64,000 nucleotides of DNA from the NCBI GenBank assembly GCA_036494465.1, contig DASXOJ010000181.1, positions 1-64,000 of the forward strand, in the 5' to 3' direction. The notes beneath the pieces are model-generated. The model searched no databases and had not been told where the DNA came from. It worked only from the letters and a program-made list of their open reading frames with translations. The position numbers and the translations under genes were made by a program. Positions 17,929 to 26,082 of the stretch are shown here, piece after piece (within the stretch, counting starts at the first letter, position 1; each line of letters opens with the position of its first letter). The DNA comes from CAJCJE01 sp036494465. GTDB taxonomy: Bacteria > Actinomycetota > Actinomycetes > Mycobacteriales > Pseudonocardiaceae.

Positions 17929-19085
17929 CAGGCACTCGTCTCCTCATCGTGCAACCGCGCGAACAACGCCCCCACCCGGTCATCCGAAATCACGTTCTCC
18001 TCGCAGAACGACGCGAACAACTCACCAGGAGTCCGATCCGCACCCGCCGAACTCGACGACACCTTCCGCGTCGCCGCCACGAACTCCGGATCGATCCTGA
18101 TCTCCAACGCGTTCGGCAACCCGTCCTGCACCTCCTCCCGCAACCCCGCCCGGCCCGGCTCCCGCACATACACCCGCAGATAGTCCGCACCGAACTCACC
18201 GGCCCGCGCCAGCAACTCCGCCACCGTCCCGTGCACCGTCCGCAACCGACGCCCCGCGCCCACCGGCACCTCGGTGATCCGCGCAGGCGTCGACGGCGTC
18301 GCCTCCACCACCAACACCACACTCGTGTTGTCCTGCTCGCCGAAATCCACCGCCAACGGCGCACCCGAATAATGCACAGGACACGCCGCCGGAATCGACT
18401 GCCTGCGATGCAAGTGCCCCAACGCCACATAATGCGGATCGCTACCGAACGCCGTCGCAGGCACGTGATACTCGAAAATCGACTGCGCCGCCCGCTCCCC
18501 ACCACCGAACGCGCCACCCGTCACGGTCAGATGCGCCATGATGACGTTGACCGCGTCCGGCGTGAAACCCCCCTTCAACGCCGCGATGATGTCCCGCACC
18601 TGCTGGTCGTACTTCCCGACATGATCAGACGGCGTCCCCGACAACAACTCCGCAGCCCGAATCGCATACCGCTGCGACACGAACGGCAACACCGCCACAT
18701 TCACCCGCTCACCAGAACTCCGCGCGGTGAAACTCACCACCCCACCATCAGCAGGCGGCCGCACCGTCCCCACCAACTGAATCCCCGCCGCCAACATCAC
18801 CGGCCGATACGCGTCGAACGTCGCAGCATGATCATGATTGCCCGCGATCGCGATCACCTCACACCCGAGATCCCGCAACGCCAGCAACGCCCGCACCACC
18901 AACTGCTGCGCCTGCGCCGACGGCGCCGACGTCTCATACAGATCCCCCGCCACCAACACCGCGTCGACCTGCTCAGACCTCGCGATCCGGTGAATCTCCC
19001 GCAACACGTCCCGCTGCTCGTCAAGCCGGCTCCGGCCCTTCAACGCCTTGCCGACATGCCAGTCCGACGTATGCAGAAACTTCAC
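17928..19085 (-). CDS. sbcD: SbcD/Mre11-type exonuclease subunit
   Basis: A 385-residue calcineurin-like phosphoesterase, the nuclease of the SbcCD/Mre11-Rad50 complex. The metal-binding motifs are visible: LHTSDWHVG at the N-terminus, VLVAGDLYE, IAGNHDHAATFDAYR, IMAHLTV and YVALGHLHRRQ. The GTG at 19085 is chosen because FLHTSDWH follows within two residues and GAGGG/AAGGG stands upstream; a TTG at 19103 is less likely. The C-terminal ~100 residues form the capping and Rad50-binding region. It is second in the operon, 20 bp behind herA. Confidence 0.95.
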   Translation of the reverse strand: MKFLHTSDWHVGKALKGRSRLDEQRDVLREIHRIARSEQVDAVLVAGDLYETSAPSAQAQQLVVRALLALRDLGCEVIAIAGNHDHAATFDAYRPVMLAAGIQLVGTVRPPADGGVVSFTARSSGERVNVAVLPFVSQRYAIRAAELLSGTPSDHVGKYDQQVRDIIAALKGGFTPDAVNVIMAHLTVTGGAFGGGERAAQSIFEYHVPATAFGSDPHYVALGHLHRRQSIPAACPVHYSGAPLAVDFGEQDNTSVVLVVEATPSTPARITEVPVGAGRRLRTVHGTVAELLARAGEFGADYLRVYVREPGRAGLREEVQDGLPNALEIRIDPEFVAATRKVSSSSAGADRTPGELFASFCEENVISDDRVGALFARLHDEETSA

Positions 19086-19105
19086 GAAAACCCTTTCCCT
19101 CAAGC

Positions 19106-20851
19106 CTAGAACGGCGGCGGATCATCCCCGAACGGATCCACATCCGCAGGCAACCCCGCGAACGGATCCGAACCATTCCGCGACGGCGCCCCCACCGACA
19201 CCGCGGCCGGAACCTCCCCCGCCTCCGAACCCCGCGTAGCCCACGCCGGAAACGGAAACTCCACCGCCAACGGCACCGGAATCTCCGGCTGCGAAACAAA
19301 CATCGTCCCCGGCTTCGCCAACGTCGCCCGAATCCGCTGACTCGCAGGCAAAAACCCATACTCCGGCCGCGACGCCTCCGCGGCGTCCAACCGGCCCACG
19401 ATCCGCACCGACGAGTTACTCACAATCCGGCGCTCCACCTCCGACGCCGTCTGCTGCGCACCGATCAAGATCACCCCAAGCGACCGGCCCCGCTCCGCCA
19501 CATCGAGCAGCACCTCCTTGATCGGCGACGAACCCTCCCTCGGCGCGTACTTGTTCAACTCGTCCAACATCGTGAACAACAACCCGCCAGGACCAGCGGC
19601 CTCCTTGCGCGCCGTCTCCGCAGACAACGTCACACCCACCACGAACCGCTGCGCCCGCTCCACCAGATTGTGGATATCGACCACCGTGACCTGCTGGTTC
19701 TCCGTCGACAACCGACGAACAGCCGAATCCGGCAAATCGCCCCGGATCAACCCCGACAACGCTCGCTGACTCGACCGCAACCGGCGCACGAACGCATTGA
19801 TCGTCCCCGCACCCGTCACCGGCCCCGCCCACGTCGACCGCGTGTCCTCATCCATCACCCGAGCACAGATCACATCCACCAACTCGGCATACGTCCGGCA
19901 CAACTCGCCATCGACCGTCGCCGCACCGTCCTTACCGGCCGACGACGAATCCAACCGCAACCGGTTCGCGACCTGATGCACCACCATCGTGTACTGGTTG
20001 CGCTCATCCTCCGCATCCGCGAACACGTACGGCAGCAACTCATCCGCGCAGAACTCCGCGATCGTCCACCAGAACGCTCCCACCCCCGACGTCCGACCAG
20101 CCACATGCGGCCGCCCCGTCAGATCATCCGGCGTCGGCGGAGCAAAGAACCCCACCGAAGCGAACGGCTCAGCAGGCAACCCCAACGCCGCGTACTCCGC
20201 CCGCAGATCCCCGTCCAAGCGCACATTCGGCCGGTCGAGGAACAACAAATCCTCGCCCTTCACCGAAAAGATCAACGCCTTCGCATTGTGCACGTCCCGC
20301 AGCGCACCGCCACGAAAGATCGAATGCAACAAGAACAACGCGAACGACGTCTTCGTCGCCACCCCCGACACACCACTGATGCTCACATGCGCACCACGCG
20401 TGCCATCCAAAAAGTCCATGTTCAGATAGATCGGCTCGCCGTCCCGCCCCTGCCCGACCGCGACCTTCCGCTCCATCTTGTCGAAATACAACGCCTGCGC
20501 GCGCTCGTCACCCGTCGCCCGGTACACCGCCGAACCCGGCACCGGCGGCACATACCGCTCCGGCTGCACCCGCGTCGTCGCGATCTCCGCCGTCTCCTGC
20601 ACCTGCGCGGGCAACACCCCCGCCGAGATCAGGAACACGTCACTGGCGAAACTCGCACCCTCGTGCCGAGCGGTCACCTGCGTGACCACCCCCGACGTCA
20701 ACACCGGCTCCCCACCAGGAATCGCGCGCGTCGTGACAACCACGTCGTCGAGTTGCAGATAGGCATCCGGACCGACCGCGACGTGAAAAACCAGCGGAGT
20801 GGAATCCTCAACACCGGAAACGCGACCGACGATCACCTTCTCCTGATCCAC
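19106..20851 (-). CDS. herA: HerA-type DNA translocase ATPase
   Basis: A 581-residue hexameric FtsK/HerA-superfamily ATPase, first gene of the operon. Residues 1-100 form a beta-barrel HAS-like domain (VIVGRVSG, DVVVTTRA). The P-loop at 160-168 is GVSGVATKT, one residue longer than GxxGxGKS and with Thr before the Lys. Walker B is FTMLDELNKYAP with D430-E431, and the sensor region ILIGAQQTASEVERRIVSNS with VRIVGRLD is typical of HerA. The C-terminal 45 residues are Pro/Gly/Asp-rich and probably disordered. In archaea HerA pumps DNA into the NurA nuclease. The start is GTG 20851, preceded by AGGAGG at a short 3-nt spacing. Confidence 0.88.
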   Translation of the reverse strand: MDQEKVIVGRVSGVEDSTPLVFHVAVGPDAYLQLDDVVVTTRAIPGGEPVLTSGVVTQVTARHEGASFASDVFLISAGVLPAQVQETAEIATTRVQPERYVPPVPGSAVYRATGDERAQALYFDKMERKVAVGQGRDGEPIYLNMDFLDGTRGAHVSISGVSGVATKTSFALFLLHSIFRGGALRDVHNAKALIFSVKGEDLLFLDRPNVRLDGDLRAEYAALGLPAEPFASVGFFAPPTPDDLTGRPHVAGRTSGVGAFWWTIAEFCADELLPYVFADAEDERNQYTMVVHQVANRLRLDSSSAGKDGAATVDGELCRTYAELVDVICARVMDEDTRSTWAGPVTGAGTINAFVRRLRSSQRALSGLIRGDLPDSAVRRLSTENQQVTVVDIHNLVERAQRFVVGVTLSAETARKEAAGPGGLLFTMLDELNKYAPREGSSPIKEVLLDVAERGRSLGVILIGAQQTASEVERRIVSNSSVRIVGRLDAAEASRPEYGFLPASQRIRATLAKPGTMFVSQPEIPVPLAVEFPFPAWATRGSEAGEVPAAVSVGAPSRNGSDPFAGLPADVDPFGDDPPPF

Positions 20852-20945
20852 AATCCTCCTGTCAGGTCGGCTCGCCGAAGACTAGTCCGTCGCCCCCGCG
20901 AACACCCACCCGACACACCCTTGCCCACCCGAGGACCATGGCCCA

Positions 20946-21179
20946 ATGCGACGTCTACGGTGGTTGAGCGCGGCAGCCTGGATCGTCAGCTGGCGCATCG
21001 TCTACCTGGAAATCTTCCGCTGGCACCACATGAGCCGAACCCTGCGCTTCACCGGCCCGCCCGGCGCCAGACCCGGCCTCCCCGTTCGCGCGATCCGCGT
21101 CGTGGCGATCGCCGCACCCGTTGCGTTCCTGGCAAGTTCTTTTTTTGGACCCGAAGAGACTGACTTCAGTCCTCACTGA
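20946..21179 (+). CDS. Possible small membrane protein
   Basis: A 77-residue frame from ATG 20946 with GAGGA about 10 nt upstream. Two hydrophobic stretches (AAAWIVSWRIVYLEIF and VVAIAAPVAFLASSFFG) and several Arg residues suggest a small membrane protein, but no family is recognisable. It occupies the otherwise gene-free stretch between the divergent end of the DUF2264 gene and the start of herA. The 94 bp before it should carry the herA promoter; TAGTCT on the minus strand near 20870 is a possible -10 box. Confidence 0.3.
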   Translation: MRRLRWLSAAAWIVSWRIVYLEIFRWHHMSRTLRFTGPPGARPGLPVRAIRVVAIAAPVAFLASSFFGPEETDFSPH

Positions 21180-21181
21180 AC

Positions 21182-23086
21182 TCATAGTACTAAATTCTCA
21201 ACGGCCCCATCGGCCCACCGCACCGTCACCGACCGCCCCGCAACCTCAACCCCGGCACCCGACAAATCCACCCCCACCCCCGACAACACCACCAACGCCG
21301 CATACACCTCCCCCACCAGCACCGGCTCAGCGCCGACCACCCACGGCGTCGCCGACACCGCCCCCATCGGATTGCGCCCCTCCCCGCGCGACCACCCCGC
21401 CATCGACAACCCCCGCAGCCCCACCACCGTGCTGGTCAACCCGTCCGCACGCCGGCACGTCGCCGACGCGCCAGCCACCTCCACGGCCGGCTCCGCCTCG
21501 TCCGCGATCGCCCAACCGCCCATCCGCAGCCACAACGAACCAACCTCGCTCGACTCCTCCACCAGCGCCAACCGCACCTCGACCGCGCCCCGCAACACCG
21601 AAGCCGACGTCACCTCCGGCCCCGCCACCCACTCCCCCGACTCGGTCACCGGCCCCCACGGCTCCGGCGGCACGCCCACCGGCCAATGCGCCCGCGAACG
21701 CGACACCGCCGCCCGATCCTGGATCCGCACCGGCCGAACCGGACGCCGATGCGACACCGCGCCAGCGTCCGTCAGCAACGCGATGTGCGAATCGACCGGA
21801 CGCACCAACTCCATCTCCGGCGCCGCATGCGAAGAAAACCCGTACCGCGCATACTCCGGCTCGTCCACGCTCGGCCGACTCAACGGCGCGTGATCGGGAC
21901 CGTGCGCGGCCACCCGCACCACCCCGTCCGCCGCCGTACCCGACACCAGCCAACCCGGCCGCGCCAACCGCACCGCGACATCGCCCTGCTCGATCGCGAG
22001 CGGCTCCTCCACGTCCGTCCACACCGGATGGTCGGCAGGCAGAACCAAACCGGCGAACGCCTTGCTCGCCCAGTACGGTGACCCCGGCCCCGAATACGGC
22101 TGGCGCATCAAGGGAAACGCACCGTGCCACCCCAGCGACAGCAACCCCGCGTCGTCGAAGCACCCGTTCGACACAAAATGTCGCACCACCCCACTCGCCA
22201 ACCGCCGCGTCCGCCCGGCAGACAACGGCGACGCGTCGAAGATCGCGCCCATCCAGAACGGCGCCAGCATCGCGAACCGGTACGTCAACGACCGCCCCTG
22301 GAACACCGGCGACCCATCCGCGCCGATCAGGTGCTGCGCGTCGGCCAGATAGCGGCACAGCCGGGCCTGGTACCTGTGCAGCAACGGATCCGCGGCCGGT
22401 CCGGTCATCCGGCAGTACCACAAGGGATAGAAATGCATCGCCCAACCGCTGTAGTAATCGAAGTTGCGCAGCCCTTCCGCGCGATCGGTCCCGTCCGAGT
22501 ACCAGCCATCGCCCACGTACCAGGCTTCGGTACGGTCCAGCGTCCGCTCGATGTCCGCCGCCGACCACGGCCCGCCGACCGAGCGCAGGAACGCCTCGAT
22601 GATCGCCTGGAACCAGGTCCAGTTGTTCTCCCAGATCGGGTCGCCGATGATCGCCGCCAACCACTCGATCACCCGCTGCCGCACCGAATCCGTCAGCCGA
22701 TCCCACACCAACGGCCGCGTTTCGTGCAGAGCCAGCGCGATCGACGCGGCCTCGACCTTCGCCTGGGCGCCTTCGGCAAACGTCGGCCAGCGTTCCGGCG
22801 AGTGCGGATCGGTCCCGGCAGCCAGACCGGCCGCGTACCACTCGGCCAGGTCACCGCGATCCGATTGGGACATCCGAAAAGCCGCCAGCAGGAAGGTCCG
22901 CGCGAACCCCTCAAGACCGTCGCTGCGCTCCCCCGACCGGCTCGCCGGGCCGGGCAGGTTGATCAACGCGTGCCCGGGTGTCGCGTAAGGCCGCACCGCC
23001 GCGAGCATCCGATCGGCAAGGTCTTCCCAGTTCCGCCGAGTCCACCCCGTGTACGGCGAGTTGTCCTCGACCGGCTCGTCGCTCAT
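21182..23086 (-). CDS. DUF2264-family protein (probable glycan-related)
   Basis: A 634-residue cytosolic protein of the DUF2264 family. The N-terminal ~370 residues are Trp-rich and alpha-helical (NWTWFQAIIEAFLRSVGG, WYVGDGWYSDG, YYSGWAMHFYPLWY), resembling an alpha/alpha-toroid of glycoside hydrolases or lyases. A beta-rich C-terminal part follows. Members are thought to act on oligosaccharides, but no reaction is established. The ATG 23086 is chosen (GAGG directly upstream); ATGs at 23116 and 23125 are alternatives. It lies downstream of alkB on the same strand with its own promoter-like sequence. Confidence 0.8.
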   Translation of the reverse strand: MSDEPVEDNSPYTGWTRRNWEDLADRMLAAVRPYATPGHALINLPGPASRSGERSDGLEGFARTFLLAAFRMSQSDRGDLAEWYAAGLAAGTDPHSPERWPTFAEGAQAKVEAASIALALHETRPLVWDRLTDSVRQRVIEWLAAIIGDPIWENNWTWFQAIIEAFLRSVGGPWSAADIERTLDRTEAWYVGDGWYSDGTDRAEGLRNFDYYSGWAMHFYPLWYCRMTGPAADPLLHRYQARLCRYLADAQHLIGADGSPVFQGRSLTYRFAMLAPFWMGAIFDASPLSAGRTRRLASGVVRHFVSNGCFDDAGLLSLGWHGAFPLMRQPYSGPGSPYWASKAFAGLVLPADHPVWTDVEEPLAIEQGDVAVRLARPGWLVSGTAADGVVRVAAHGPDHAPLSRPSVDEPEYARYGFSSHAAPEMELVRPVDSHIALLTDAGAVSHRRPVRPVRIQDRAAVSRSRAHWPVGVPPEPWGPVTESGEWVAGPEVTSASVLRGAVEVRLALVEESSEVGSLWLRMGGWAIADEAEPAVEVAGASATCRRADGLTSTVVGLRGLSMAGWSRGEGRNPMGAVSATPWVVGAEPVLVGEVYAALVVLSGVGVDLSGAGVEVAGRSVTVRWADGAVENLVL

Positions 23087-23128
23087 GGCCTCATCGTATG
23101 AGCCGTTGCGGAACATCAATTTCATTCG

Positions 23129-23146
23129 ATACTGAAGCTATAGTAT
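23129..23146. promoter_or_regulatory. Inverted repeat and -10-like box before the DUF2264 gene
   Basis: ATACT and AGTAT arms separated by 8 bp form a dyad just after the alkB stop codon. On the minus strand the same bases contain TACTAT (complement of 23140-23145), a good -10 element for the DUF2264 gene. A repressor bound here would block it. AT content is unusually high for this region. Confidence 0.4.
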
Positions 23147-23148
23147 TA

Positions 23149-23784
23149 CTAACGCACGCCGCGCGGACGGAACTGGATACTGATCCTTGGCGCGACCGGC
23201 TTGCCACTCTTGGGAATCGCGTGTTCCCAGGTGCGCTGGCAGGAGCCGCCCATCACGATCAGGTCGCCGTGGCCCAGCGAATGCCGGATGACCTCGCCCC
23301 CGCCGCGCGGGCGCAACAACAGCGGTCGCGGTGCGCCGACCGACACGATCGCGACCATCGTGTCCTCGGTACTTCCCCGGCCGATCGTGTCACCGTGCCA
23401 GGCGACGCTGTCCCGGCCGTCGCGATAACAGCACAAGCCCGCTGTGCGGAACGGTTCGCCGAGTTCGTCGCGGTAGTGCGCGGTCAGCGCGTCGCGCGCC
23501 TGGTCGAGAACCGGATGCGGCAGCGTCGCGTCCTCCGGGTAATAGGCGAGCAACCGGGGCACGTCGACGACTCGGTCGTACATGGCGCGGCGTTCTTCCC
23601 GCCACGGCACCCCAGTCATCAGCCAGTCGAACAGCGCCGCCGCGCCGGTGAACCAACCGGGCAGCACGTCGATCCACGCGCCAGCGCTCAGCGTGGTGCG
23701 GCGGGCCGTGGCGAGCGTGCGGAACCCGATCGACTCGATGTCGTCGAACTGATCCAGCAACGAACCCTGCATCGGCAGCACCAT
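23149..23784 (-). CDS. alkB: AlkB-like 2-oxoglutarate/Fe(II) DNA dealkylase
   Basis: A 211-residue dioxygenase that would remove alkyl groups from DNA or RNA bases by oxidation. The iron ligands are visible as H130-x-D132 (WHGDTIGRG) and H188 (TWEHAIPK), and R200 in APRISIQFR fits the 2-oxoglutarate-binding Arg. HG-D, the SLGHGDLIVMGG strand and QFRPR are typical of the AlkB/ALKBH2-3 group. The ATG 23784 is chosen for the AGGG at 8-nt spacing; a GTG at 23793 is possible. A perfect LexA box 21-37 bp upstream points to DNA-damage control. Confidence 0.92.
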   Translation of the reverse strand: MVLPMQGSLLDQFDDIESIGFRTLATARRTTLSAGAWIDVLPGWFTGAAALFDWLMTGVPWREERRAMYDRVVDVPRLLAYYPEDATLPHPVLDQARDALTAHYRDELGEPFRTAGLCCYRDGRDSVAWHGDTIGRGSTEDTMVAIVSVGAPRPLLLRPRGGGEVIRHSLGHGDLIVMGGSCQRTWEHAIPKSGKPVAPRISIQFRPRGVR

Positions 23785-23805
23785 GGCCGACACCCTACCC
23801 CATTT

Positions 23806-23821
23806 TCGAACATGCGTTCGA
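23806..23821. promoter_or_regulatory. Perfect LexA (SOS) box upstream of alkB
   Basis: TCGAACATGCGTTCGA matches the actinobacterial LexA consensus TCGAAC-N4-GTTCGA at every defined base, and the symmetry extends one base on each side. It lies in the 49-bp gap between the SRPBCC gene and alkB, 22 bp before the alkB ATG. Confidence 0.9.
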
Positions 23822-23833
23822 ACGGACTCGTCA

Positions 23834-24316
23834 TCATGCTGGCTCTGCGACGAGGTCGGCCAAGTGGTGCAGGGAGTTGATGAGGTGGTCGGGGCCGAAG
23901 GGCGGGAAGTGAATGCCGCGGTCCCGGATGTACTGCGGCACGGCCGACCAGTCGTAGGTGAGCGTGACAGCGGTTTCGGACGGGCCGAGCAGCGCCAGGT
24001 CGTAGCGCCAGAGCCAGCCGCCGAACTCGAAGTCGCCGCCGCCCTTGTCCTGGCCGGTCAGCCAGCCGATGGCGCGCGGCGGCTGGAACACCTGGACCTT
24101 GTTGACGGTCTGGTAGTTCCCGTCGGGGTGGCCCGCGTGGTACATGCCCATCCGGAAGATCTGGCCGAGTCCGGTCAGCGGCATCAGGTCCACGGATTCC
24201 TGGACCCAGCCGGTGCCGTCGATCGAGGCATGCCGGGTCGGGTCCGCGAGCACCGCGAACACCCGCGCGACAGGCTCGGCGACGGTCAGGGTGGCGCGCA
24301 CGTTCTCCTGATCCAC
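23834..24316 (-). CDS. SRPBCC-family (START-like) protein
   Basis: A 160-residue protein of the Bet v1/SRPBCC helix-grip fold, used for binding hydrophobic ligands or catalysing aromatic condensation. Typical features are VAEPVARVFAVLADPTRHA near the N-terminus, RAIGWLTGQDKGG in the middle and a long C-terminal helix (PDHLINSLHHLADLV). The GTG at 24316 is taken as start because GAGGAG stands 10 nt upstream; longer starts exist up to 24379. The ligand is unknown. It precedes alkB, but the SOS box separates them. Confidence 0.82.
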   Translation of the reverse strand: MDQENVRATLTVAEPVARVFAVLADPTRHASIDGTGWVQESVDLMPLTGLGQIFRMGMYHAGHPDGNYQTVNKVQVFQPPRAIGWLTGQDKGGGDFEFGGWLWRYDLALLGPSETAVTLTYDWSAVPQYIRDRGIHFPPFGPDHLINSLHHLADLVAEPA

Positions 24317-24423
24317 GGTGTCCACACTCCTCATCATCTCGTGCCGTATCTGTAGACCGCGCTGCGACGCCGAAGTCATCGGTCCTGCGGGCGAAATCCT
24401 CGCCGAGGGACCACGATGGCCGG

Positions 24424-24984
24424 GTGAACGATCAACCTGGGCGCTGGACGCGGGCGACGGTCTACCCGGACATGTGGCTGGATCCGGACGACGATCCGCG
24501 CGACAGCGAGTACGTGAGTCCGGACGGCGAGTTGCCGACGTTGCTGGACTACCTGAAGAACTACCGGCTCACGCTGTTGATGAAGTGCGCGGAGCTGAGC
24601 CCGGAGCAGTTGGCTCGCCGGTCGGTGCCGCCGTCGACCATGTCGCTGCTCGGGTTGCTGCGACACCTCGCCGAGGTGGAGCGGGACTGGCGCGGCTGGA
24701 TCCGACCTGAGGGTCCGCTGCCGAAACTCTACGGTCCGCATGACGCCGATTTCGACGGCGCGGTTGCCGATCAGGCGATCGTCGATGCCGCGTACGCCGA
24801 CCTGGCACGCGAGCAGGCCGCGACCGACGCGGCATTGGCCGGGCACCCGGATCTGGGTGTGCGCCTTGGCAAGGCCGGGATCGCGGTCCGGGAGCTACAC
24901 GTGCACCGGATCGACGAGTACGCGCGGCACTGCGGGCACGCGGATCTGCTGCGCGAGTGCGTCGACGGCCGGGTCGGCCAGTGA
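24424..24984 (+). CDS. DinB-like DUF664 protein
   Basis: A 186-residue four-helix-bundle protein of the DinB/DUF664 superfamily, whose actinobacterial members include mycothiol-dependent transferases. Recognisable parts are LLDYLKNYRLTLLMKC, MSLLGLLRHLAEVERDW (family His) and ELHVHRIDEYARHCGHADLLRE, with metal-binding His in the family positions. The start is GTG 24424. It converges with a second DinB-like gene one base beyond its stop. The substrate is unknown. Confidence 0.85.
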   Translation: MNDQPGRWTRATVYPDMWLDPDDDPRDSEYVSPDGELPTLLDYLKNYRLTLLMKCAELSPEQLARRSVPPSTMSLLGLLRHLAEVERDWRGWIRPEGPLPKLYGPHDADFDGAVADQAIVDAAYADLAREQAATDAALAGHPDLGVRLGKAGIAVRELHVHRIDEYARHCGHADLLRECVDGRVGQ

Positions 24985-24985
24985 G

Positions 24986-25507
24986 CTAGTTGGCTTGCAC
25001 GGCGAGGCCGGTCGGTTGGTCGGCTTGCACGAACCACTGGTTGCCGTCGATGAGTTCGCGGGCCGCGTCGAGATGTCCGGCGTGGCAGGCGGTTTCGGTG
25101 ATGACGTGCACCAGCACCTCGTAGTTGGTGTCCAGGCGCCAGTCGCCGAACTGGTCGCCGGGCCACCACGCGGGGGCGGCGTCCAGGTCGGTCGCGGCGA
25201 GGACGGCGTCGGCCAGTTCGACCTGCTTGCGGTAGTTGGCGAGGATCTTCTCGGCGGGCACGCCGGGGTCGACCTGCCAGGCGTCGGCGATGAGGTCGAG
25301 TTCGGCGATGGCATCGGGTTGGCCGTCGATCACCGCGCGGAACCAGAACAGTTCGACGTCCAGGGCGAGGTGGTTGATCAGGCCCGCGCAGGTCCAGCCG
25401 GAGGGCAGCGCTGGACGGCGCAGGTCCGCGTCGGTGAGGCCGGCGACGACGCCGAGCACGTGTCTGCGCTGGCTGGTGAGTGTGCCGATCAGGTGCCGCG
25501 ACCGCAT
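24986..25507 (-). CDS. DinB-like DUF664 protein
   Basis: A 173-residue member of the same superfamily as its convergent neighbour but only distantly related to it: SGWTCAGLINHLALDVELFW and NYEVLVHVITETACHAGHLD carry the His positions of the metal site. ATG 25507 follows GGGGGCACC and fits better than the ATG at 25537. Putative thiol-dependent transferase or hydrolase; substrate unknown. Confidence 0.82.
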   Translation of the reverse strand: MRSRHLIGTLTSQRRHVLGVVAGLTDADLRRPALPSGWTCAGLINHLALDVELFWFRAVIDGQPDAIAELDLIADAWQVDPGVPAEKILANYRKQVELADAVLAATDLDAAPAWWPGDQFGDWRLDTNYEVLVHVITETACHAGHLDAARELIDGNQWFVQADQPTGLAVQAN

Positions 25508-25533
25508 GTGGTGCCCCCTCAGGTTGGTGGGCA

Positions 25534-25686
25534 TCACGTTACTGGGCGAGGCCGAACGTCGGCGTTCTCGGCCGCGTCGAGGTCAGCGACTTCGGTCATG
25601 GTGAACATGCCGCCGTGCATGCGGACCGACCCGCGCTCCGCGCACAGCGCGAACTCGTACCAGGGCCGGTCCAGCTCTGGCCTGCC
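25534..25686 (-). pseudogene. Remnant of a GlxA/FtrA-type AraC regulator
   Basis: About 45 residues (PWYEFALCAERGSVRMHGG, then TMTEVADLDAAENADV) match the N-terminal DJ-1/PfpI domain of GlxA-type regulators, where the pattern CAERPGPVRTHGGFT-x3-DADLDALAAADLVVVPG is usual. The frame fails at the VVVPG position and stops within a few codons. The N-terminus is replaced at 25687 by sequence of another gene. Too short to function. Confidence 0.6.
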
Positions 25687-25867
25687 CACCGTCACGCTGG
25701 CCAAGGATTCCGTGTTCGTGGTGCCGCGCGGCGTCGAGCACAAACCGTCCTCAATGGATGGTGCGTCGATCCTGATGTCCGAGCCGACCGGCACCGTCAA
25801 CACCGGCGACCAGCACGAGCAACTGCCCGAGCACATCACCACGACCACCGGGCACGCGTTGACCTAG
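25687..25867 (+). pseudogene. Remnant of a cupin gene (C-terminal part)
   Basis: Residues VTLAKDSVFVVPRGVEHKPS and ASILMSEPTGTVNTGD, ending GHALT and TAG, are the C-terminal strands of a small cupin with the metal-site His of motif 2. The 5' half is absent and the frame runs back into sequence that belongs to the opposite-strand GlxA remnant. No start codon or ribosome binding site fits. Confidence 0.6.
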
Positions 25868-26082
25868 CGACCGGGAATGCGCCGGTGTGCGTCGGCGAGC
25901 AGGTCGAGCATGGTGTTGCCGAAGATCCCGGCCTGCCCGGCGCCGAGGAAATCGGTGTGCCCGAACACTTCCAGCACGACGAGACCGTGCACGTGGCCCC
26001 ACATGCTGATGAACAGCGCGACCGCGCAGCTGAAGGTCGGGACCCCAGCCTGACCGACGCGACGCGCCGGCCGACTGATCAA
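25864..26082 (-). pseudogene. Remnant of a TetR regulator (C-terminal WHG-type domain)
   Basis: FISMWGHVHGLVVLEVFGH and GNTMLDLLADAHRRIPG are the end of a TetR-family regulator with the W-x-H-G ligand-binding domain. The DNA-binding half is missing: upstream of about residue 15 the sequence is no longer TetR-like and abuts the complete TetR gene. Together with the two preceding remnants it forms a 550-bp stretch of decayed genes. Confidence 0.6.

Noticed and set aside
14578..18183. A 1201-codon open frame on the plus strand
   Set aside because: It is antisense to sbcC/sbcD, composed of Arg/Pro/His-rich sequence without motifs, and results from high GC codon bias.
20852..20945. RecA-NDp-type damage promoter for the herA operon
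   Set aside because: Sequences resembling TTGTCRGTG and TAN3T are present only with mismatches and wrong spacing.
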